A DNA stretch of 64,000 nucleotides from JALZCH01 sp036387135 (GTDB taxonomy: Bacteria; Acidobacteriota; Blastocatellia; Pyrinomonadales; Pyrinomonadaceae), in NCBI GenBank assembly GCA_036387135.1, contig DASVUH010000018.1:62001-126000 (forward strand), in the 5' to 3' direction. The notes beneath the pieces are model-generated. The model was not told where the DNA came from. It saw nothing but the letters and a program-made list of their open reading frames with translations, and did not search any database. Positions 60,120 to 64,000 of the stretch are shown one piece after another. How positions within the stretch are numbered: the stretch's first letter is position 1; each line of letters starts with the position of its first letter. The position numbers and the translations under genes were made by a program.

Positions 60120-60145
60120 TTCTTGACACTTTGCGCTCAGGAATT
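60120..60145 (+). repeat. 26-bp direct repeat, copy 2
   Basis: Near-identical to 58700-58725 (one mismatch, A to G). This copy contributes the -35 box and spacer of the ffh promoter. Confidence 0.85.
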
Positions 60146-60151
60146 TATCAT
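60123..60151 (+). promoter_or_regulatory. Sigma-70-type promoter of the ffh operon
   Basis: Consensus -35 TTGACA (60123-60128), a 17-nt spacer and -10 TATCAT (60146-60151). Transcription would start near 60158, about 29 nt before the ffh ATG, giving a short leader. Confidence 0.75.
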
Positions 60152-60186
60152 CAAAGTTTCGCCTCTATTGGCTGAACTGTATTGTT

Positions 60187-61710
60187 ATGTTCGAGTCGCT
60201 GTCAGACAAATTAAAACGAACTCTCAAAAACCTGCGCGGTGAAGGCAAACTCACGCCCGCGCACGTTGACGCCGCTTTGCGCGAAATTCGGATGGCTTTG
60301 CTCGAAGCCGACGTGAATTACAAAGTCGCCAAAGATTTTATCCAGCGCGTCAAGGAAAAAGCCGAAGGGCAGGACGTTTGGCAGGATTTAAAACCGCACG
60401 AGCAAGTCGTCAAAATCGTTTACGACGAACTGGTCGAGATTTTAGGCGGAACTTCGTCGCGTCTGGTTTTTACGAAAACGATTCCTAACGTAGTGATGGT
60501 TGTCGGTTTGCAGGGGTCGGGTAAAACGACTTCGACCGGAAAAATCGCGATGTGGCTGCGGAAAAATCAGGAACGCAAAACGATGGTCGTTTCGGTTGAC
60601 GTTTATCGTCCGGCGGCGCGCGAGCAATTGAAAGTCGTGGCGAACGCGACCGGAACGGCGGTTTTTGACGACCGCTCGATAACAGAGCCGCTCGAAATCG
60701 TTCAAAGAGCAATACAGCAGGCGCAGCAAACCGGATACGACACGCTGTTGATTGACACTGCCGGGCGTCTTGCGATTGACGATGTTTTGATGACCGAGCT
60801 TGAAGAAATCAAGCGAGTTTCTCGTCCGGTCGAAGTTTTGTTTGTCGCCGACGCGATGATCGGGCAGGACGCCGTTAAAACTGCCGAAGAATTTCACCGT
60901 CGAGTAGGAATTTCCGGCGTCGTATTGACGAAAATGGACGGCGACGCTCGCGGCGGCGCGGCGCTTTCAATTAATGAAGTTACGGGACAGCCCGTGAAAT
61001 TTGTCGGCGTCGGCGAAAAATACGACGCGATTGAGCCGTTTTATCCGGATCGAATTGCCCAGCGCATTTTGGGAATGGGCGACGTTTTGACGCTGATCGA
61101 GCAAGTCCAGGACAAAATGGACGAGGACGAGGCGCAGCGGCAAATCGAGAAAATGTCGAAAAACGAGTTTACGCTCGAAGATTTTCGCGCGCAGCTCGGA
61201 CAATTTAAAAAGCTCGGCTCGATGTCGAAATTGATGAAAATGCTTCCCGAACAGCTTCTTGGCGGAATGGGAATGCCGGAATTGACCGACGAGCAGACAG
61301 AACAGATCGAAGCGCAGATGAAGCGCACCGAAGCAATCATTGATTCGATGACGCGCACCGAGCGCAACAATTACAAAATCATTGACGCCAGCCGCAAAAC
61401 CCGAATTGCCAAAGGTTCGGGAACGACGATTCACGATGTGAATATGCTCTTAAAGCAATACACCGAGATGCGCCAGATGATGTCGCAGATGAATCGTTCG
61501 GGTTTGTTCAAACAGGCGCTCGGCGGAATGGGCGGCGGAATGATGAATAAATTAGGCGGAATGTTCGGCGGCGGAGGCGGAATGCCTTCAATGCCGGGAA
61601 TGGGCGGCGGACTCGGCGGTTTGCTCGGCGGCGGAATGCCCGACGGAAATGGAAACGGCGAGCCGCAAAATCGAGTTAAAAAGAAGAAAAGACACAAGAA
61701 AAAACGGTAA
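60187..61710 (+). CDS. ffh: Signal recognition particle protein Ffh
   Basis: 507 residues. Helical N domain, then the GTPase G domain with P-loop GLQGSGKTTSTGKIA, DTAGRL and TKMDGDARGG motifs, and a methionine-rich M domain (from about 330) that binds SRP RNA and signal peptides. The tail is unusually Gly/Met-rich (GGMGGGMM, GGGGGMPSMPGMGGGLGG), then basic. It directs membrane-protein ribosomes to FtsY. First gene of a conserved operon with rpsP. Confidence 0.95.
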   Translation: MFESLSDKLKRTLKNLRGEGKLTPAHVDAALREIRMALLEADVNYKVAKDFIQRVKEKAEGQDVWQDLKPHEQVVKIVYDELVEILGGTSSRLVFTKTIPNVVMVVGLQGSGKTTSTGKIAMWLRKNQERKTMVVSVDVYRPAAREQLKVVANATGTAVFDDRSITEPLEIVQRAIQQAQQTGYDTLLIDTAGRLAIDDVLMTELEEIKRVSRPVEVLFVADAMIGQDAVKTAEEFHRRVGISGVVLTKMDGDARGGAALSINEVTGQPVKFVGVGEKYDAIEPFYPDRIAQRILGMGDVLTLIEQVQDKMDEDEAQRQIEKMSKNEFTLEDFRAQLGQFKKLGSMSKLMKMLPEQLLGGMGMPELTDEQTEQIEAQMKRTEAIIDSMTRTERNNYKIIDASRKTRIAKGSGTTIHDVNMLLKQYTEMRQMMSQMNRSGLFKQALGGMGGGMMNKLGGMFGGGGGMPSMPGMGGGLGGLLGGGMPDGNGNGEPQNRVKKKKRHKKKR

Positions 61711-61784
61711 TAAGTAATTAGTAATAAGTAATTAGTTTAATTAGTTGCTTATTACTGATTACTTATTACTAATTACTTATTACC
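61706..61784. repeat. TAATAAGTAATTAG-type array palindrome between ffh and rpsP
   Basis: Arms 61706-61735 and 61755-61784 match at 29 of 30 bases; each is two copies of GTAATAAGTAATTA. It overlaps the ffh stop codon and ends 8 nt before the rpsP ATG. Confidence 0.9.
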
Positions 61785-61792
61785 AGAAAAAT

Positions 61793-62062
61793 ATGTTAGG
61801 AATCAGCTTGATGCGCATGGGCGCGAAGAAAAAACCGTTTTACCGCATTGTGGTGAAAGAAAAACGCTCAAAGCGCGACGGCGCATATTTGGAAAACGTC
61901 GGCACTTATAATCCGATGACTAATCCGGCGACCGTTGATCTGAAACACGAACGGATTCAGTATTGGATTTCAGTCGGCGCGCAGCCGACCGAAACAGTCG
62001 CCAGCTTGATTAAACACAACCCGGCTGCGGCTATTGAAACAACCGAAACAGCAACGGCTTAA
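61793..62062 (+). CDS. rpsP: 30S ribosomal protein S16
   Basis: 89 residues from the ATG at 61793; an upstream TTG lies in the array palindrome. MLGISLMRMGAKKKPFYRIVVKEKRSKRDG matches the S16 start in part (the family has RLxRxGxKKxPxYRIVVAD), followed by GTYNP and a C-terminal WISVGAQPTETV. Essential small-subunit protein. The stop overlaps the khpA start by one base. Confidence 0.95.
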   Translation: MLGISLMRMGAKKKPFYRIVVKEKRSKRDGAYLENVGTYNPMTNPATVDLKHERIQYWISVGAQPTETVASLIKHNPAAAIETTETATA

Positions 62063-62292
62063 TGCGAGAAGCGGTCGAAAATCTGGTCAAAATGCTCGTC
62101 AGCGAGCCTGAAGCGGTCGAAGTCGGCGAATCGGAAGATCGCGGCGCGACTCGAATCAGCGTGCGCGTCGCCTCCGGCGATATGGGCAAGCTGATCGGGC
62201 GCGACGGGCGAACAATTCGCGCTCTTCGTTCGATTTTGCACGCCGTCAGCCAGAAACAAGGGCGCAGGTTTGTGCTTGATGTGGTCGAGTGA
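62062..62292 (+). CDS. khpA: KH-domain RNA-binding protein KhpA
   Basis: 76 residues, one KH domain with the loop GKLIGRDGRTIRALRSIL (GxxG). The start at 62062 overlaps the rpsP stop by one base (TAATG), and its stop overlaps rimM. The gene order rpsP-khpA-rimM is the standard one. Confidence 0.93.
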   Translation: MREAVENLVKMLVSEPEAVEVGESEDRGATRISVRVASGDMGKLIGRDGRTIRALRSILHAVSQKQGRRFVLDVVE

Positions 62293-62813
62293 ACGAAGAA
62301 CTCGTTGCAATTGCCAAACTGACCAGAACACGCGGGCTTCGCGGCGAACTGGTCGCCGACGTTTTGACCGATTTTCCCGAACGCTTTGAAGAAACCGAAA
62401 CTGTTTTTGTCGTTAAACCAAACGGCGAGCGAGGCGAGTTAAAGCTCGAAAAACACTGGTTTCAAAAAAACAGAGTTGTTTTGAAATTTGCCGGAATTGA
62501 TTCGATTGAAGCGGCTGAAGAATTTGTTAATTCCGAAATTTGCGTTCTCGAATCGGAAGCTGTCGAATTGGAAGAAGACGAATTTTTCGATTGGGAGCTT
62601 GCGGGCTGCCGGGTTGAAACGATTGACGGCGAGCAGATCGGGACTGTTCGCGAAGTAATGCGGACGGGCGGCACGGAGATTCTCGTTGTTGACAGCGAGG
62701 CGGATGCCGGAAAAGATTTTTTGATTCCGTTTGCAAATGATATTTGCGTTGAAGCGGACGTTGAAAATAAGCTGATTCGGGTTGATTTGCCCGAAGGCTT
62801 GTTGGAATTTTGA
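62289..62813 (+). CDS. rimM: 16S rRNA processing protein RimM
   Basis: 174 residues from a GTG that overlaps the khpA stop. N-terminal RimM barrel (LVAIAKLTRTRGLRGELV) and C-terminal PRC-barrel domain (about 95-170; EDEFFDWELAGCRVE, KDFLIPFANDIC). It aids maturation of the 30S head together with S19. Start chosen by overlap and family start. Confidence 0.9.
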   Translation: MNEELVAIAKLTRTRGLRGELVADVLTDFPERFEETETVFVVKPNGERGELKLEKHWFQKNRVVLKFAGIDSIEAAEEFVNSEICVLESEAVELEEDEFFDWELAGCRVETIDGEQIGTVREVMRTGGTEILVVDSEADAGKDFLIPFANDICVEADVENKLIRVDLPEGLLEF

Positions 62814-62817
62814 AAAA

Positions 62818-63534
62818 TTGCGGATTGATATTCTGACAATATTTCCAGAGTTTTTCCGCGAGGTCTTTGATTTTGGAATCATTCGGCGCGCTCGCGCGGC
62901 TGGAATTGTTGAAATAACAGCGCACGATTTGCGCGAATATGCTCACAACAAACACAGAATGACCGACGACCGACCGTTTGGCGGCGGCGACGGAATGGTG
63001 ATGAAGCCCGAACCGATTTTCGCTGCGATTGAAAGTTTAACGGGAACAACCGAGCGCGAAAATTATCCGGCTGGAACGCAAGTAGTTTTGCTGACGCCGC
63101 AGGGAAAAGTTTTCAAACAAGCTGTGGCGCGCGAATTTGTTGAAAACGCAAATCACCTGATTTTGATTTGCGGGCGATACGAAGGCGTTGACGAAAGAGT
63201 CAATGATGCTCTTGTTACGGATGAAATCTCGATTGGAGATTACGTGCTTTCGGGCGGCGAACCGGCGGCGATTGTTGTAGTTGACGCTTTGATCAGATTG
63301 CTTCCCGGCGCTTTGGGAAGCGAAACGAGCGCGGCAAACGATTCGTTTGAAAACGATTTATTGGATTGCCCATATTATACGCGCCCGGCGGATTTTCAGG
63401 GAATGCGAGTGCCGGAAGTTTTATTAAACGGCAATCACGCCGAAATCGAAAAATGGCGGCGCGAAAAGGCTTTAGAAAAAACAGTTAAAAATCGCCCGGA
63501 TTTGCTGGCGGATTTATTGGAGACAGAGAAATGA
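62818..63534 (+). CDS. trmD: tRNA (guanine-N1-)-methyltransferase
   Basis: 238 residues from a TTG at 62818, 5 nt after the rimM stop; the family start MRIDILTIFPEFF begins here. Knotted SPOUT methyltransferase: PFGGGDGMVMKPEP, ICGRYEGVDERV and SIGDYVLSGGEPAA. It methylates G37 of tRNAs with a G36-containing anticodon. It overlaps rplS by 4 bp. Confidence 0.95.
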   Translation: MRIDILTIFPEFFREVFDFGIIRRARAAGIVEITAHDLREYAHNKHRMTDDRPFGGGDGMVMKPEPIFAAIESLTGTTERENYPAGTQVVLLTPQGKVFKQAVAREFVENANHLILICGRYEGVDERVNDALVTDEISIGDYVLSGGEPAAIVVVDALIRLLPGALGSETSAANDSFENDLLDCPYYTRPADFQGMRVPEVLLNGNHAEIEKWRREKALEKTVKNRPDLLADLLETEK

Positions 63535-63926
63535 ATAAATTAGATATAGTCGAAAACACACAATTAAGAACCAACATCCCCGATTTTCAGCCGGGCGACA
63601 CGGTTCGCATTCACGTCCGAATTAAGGAATCGGAAACCAAAGAGCGTTTGCAGGCGTTTGAAGGCGTTTGCATCGCCCGCAAACACGGCGGCGTTCGCGA
63701 AACGATTACGGTTCGCAAAGTCGGCGCGGGCGGCATCGGCGTCGAGCGTATTTTCCCGCTTCACGCGACGATTATTGACCACATTGACGTAGTTCGCCGC
63801 GGTCGCGTTCGCCGCGCCAAACTTTATTATCTGCGTAACTTGCGCGGTAAAGCGGCGCGCATCAAAGAACTCGATACACGCGCCAGAGATGCGGCTCGAA
63901 AAGCCGCTGCCGAAGCGAATAAATAA
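63531..63926 (+). CDS. rplS: 50S ribosomal protein L19
   Basis: 131 residues. L19 pattern FQPGDTVRIHVRIKE, then RLQAFEGVCIARKHGG and the C-terminal RRAKLYYLRNLRGKAARIKE. The C-terminus carries an extra Ala/Lys tail. Starts in the trmD stop. Confidence 0.95.
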   Translation: MNKLDIVENTQLRTNIPDFQPGDTVRIHVRIKESETKERLQAFEGVCIARKHGGVRETITVRKVGAGGIGVERIFPLHATIIDHIDVVRRGRVRRAKLYYLRNLRGKAARIKELDTRARDAARKAAAEANK

Positions 63927-64000
63927 ATGGCGGTCGGCTTGCTGTTTGAGACGGAAGCGAAATCAAAAGGTTTTCGTTTCATCGCCGGAGTTGATGAAGT
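63927..64000 (+). CDS. rnhB: Ribonuclease HII, N-terminal fragment (3' end outside window)
   Basis: The frame opens at the ATG immediately after the rplS stop and runs off the window: MAVGLLFETEAKSKGFRFIAGVDEV. The IAGVDEV motif, with the catalytic Asp, and the position after rplS are those of rnhB. Only about 24 codons are visible. Confidence 0.8.
   Translation, partial: MAVGLLFETEAKSKGFRFIAGVDE

Noticed and set aside
58700..60145. Composite transposon or integrative element with the 26-bp repeats as ends
   Set aside because: The repeats are direct, no integrase or transposase lies between them, and one copy has a promoter function. I report it only as a bounded segment of unknown origin.
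23764..61784. CRISPR array or IS ends among the repeats
   Set aside because: Units are 7-14 nt and repeated without spacers, arms are inverted complements and no cas or transposase gene is present, so neither a CRISPR nor an insertion sequence is supported.

Overview
This 64 kb window is a bacterial chromosome segment, densely coded on both strands, with roughly balanced base composition by eye and no rRNA, prophage, transposase or CRISPR array. The mix of genes suggests an Acidobacteriota genome, perhaps of the Blastocatellia/Pyrinomonadales type. That is an inference from gene content: bacillithiol synthase BshA, a DsbA plus VKOR pair, DUF1501, secreted M28 and M16 peptidases, signal peptides ending in AQ, sigma/anti-sigma/secreted-protein triplets, a DUF790 (Bax1-like) nuclease and a carboxypeptidase-regulatory-domain outer-membrane protein. 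A 16S or marker-gene search would settle it.

Layout. 1-3.6 kb: end of an ABC-F ATPase, a secreted alpha/beta hydrolase with a YdeI-like protein, and galU. 3.8-11.4 kb: an NtrY/NtrX-type two-component system, an AT-richer DUF4062 gene and a large PDZ-GAF-PAS histidine kinase. 11.7-18.4 kb: an outer-membrane protein, tRNA-Ser(GCU), gltX, a GNAT acetyltransferase, a Bax1-like nuclease and a methyltransferase. 18.4-26 kb (minus strand): ECF sigma, anti-sigma and secreted protein, then DUF1501, an M28 peptidase and a serine hydrolase. 26-31 kb: a Nudix/metallo-beta-lactamase fusion, a second MBL hydrolase, a DksA-like protein, a receiver protein and a Crp-like regulator. 31-37.4 kb: an O-antigen ligase with a PDZ-like insert, shikimate kinase, dxs and DsbA/VKOR. 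37.5-43.2 kb: a double M16 peptidase, a second sigma/anti-sigma pair and a hydrolase. 43.3-44.7 kb: a VanX-like D,D-dipeptidase fused to a class D (OXA-type) beta-lactamase domain. 44.8-54.9 kb: AMIN-like protein, small membrane proteins, a phage-type RecA-fold ATPase, a lytic transglycosylase, a GAF protein, a DUF433/DUF5615 toxin-antitoxin pair and Nfu. 55-58.6 kb: bshA, endonuclease III, a Trm112-like protein, glycosyltransferase 9 and a DUF4383 protein. 58.7-60.1 kb: a two-gene AT-richer segment bounded by a 26-bp direct repeat. 60.2-64 kb: the conserved ffh-rpsP-khpA-rimM-trmD-rplS-rnhB translation operon.

The two observations most worth following are these. (1) The single polypeptide that joins a complete VanX active site to a nearly complete OXA active site; both domains act on D-Ala-D-Ala or its beta-lactam mimic. 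(2) A recurrent DNA architecture: short tandem units (7-12 nt) followed within about 100 nt by their own inverted complement. It is seen at seven loci with different unit sequences, mostly at gene 3' ends, and once in frame inside the Nudix-MBL gene. A related one-armed heptamer array (CAACGAA)n lies inside two unrelated genes and writes the same odd peptide into both.
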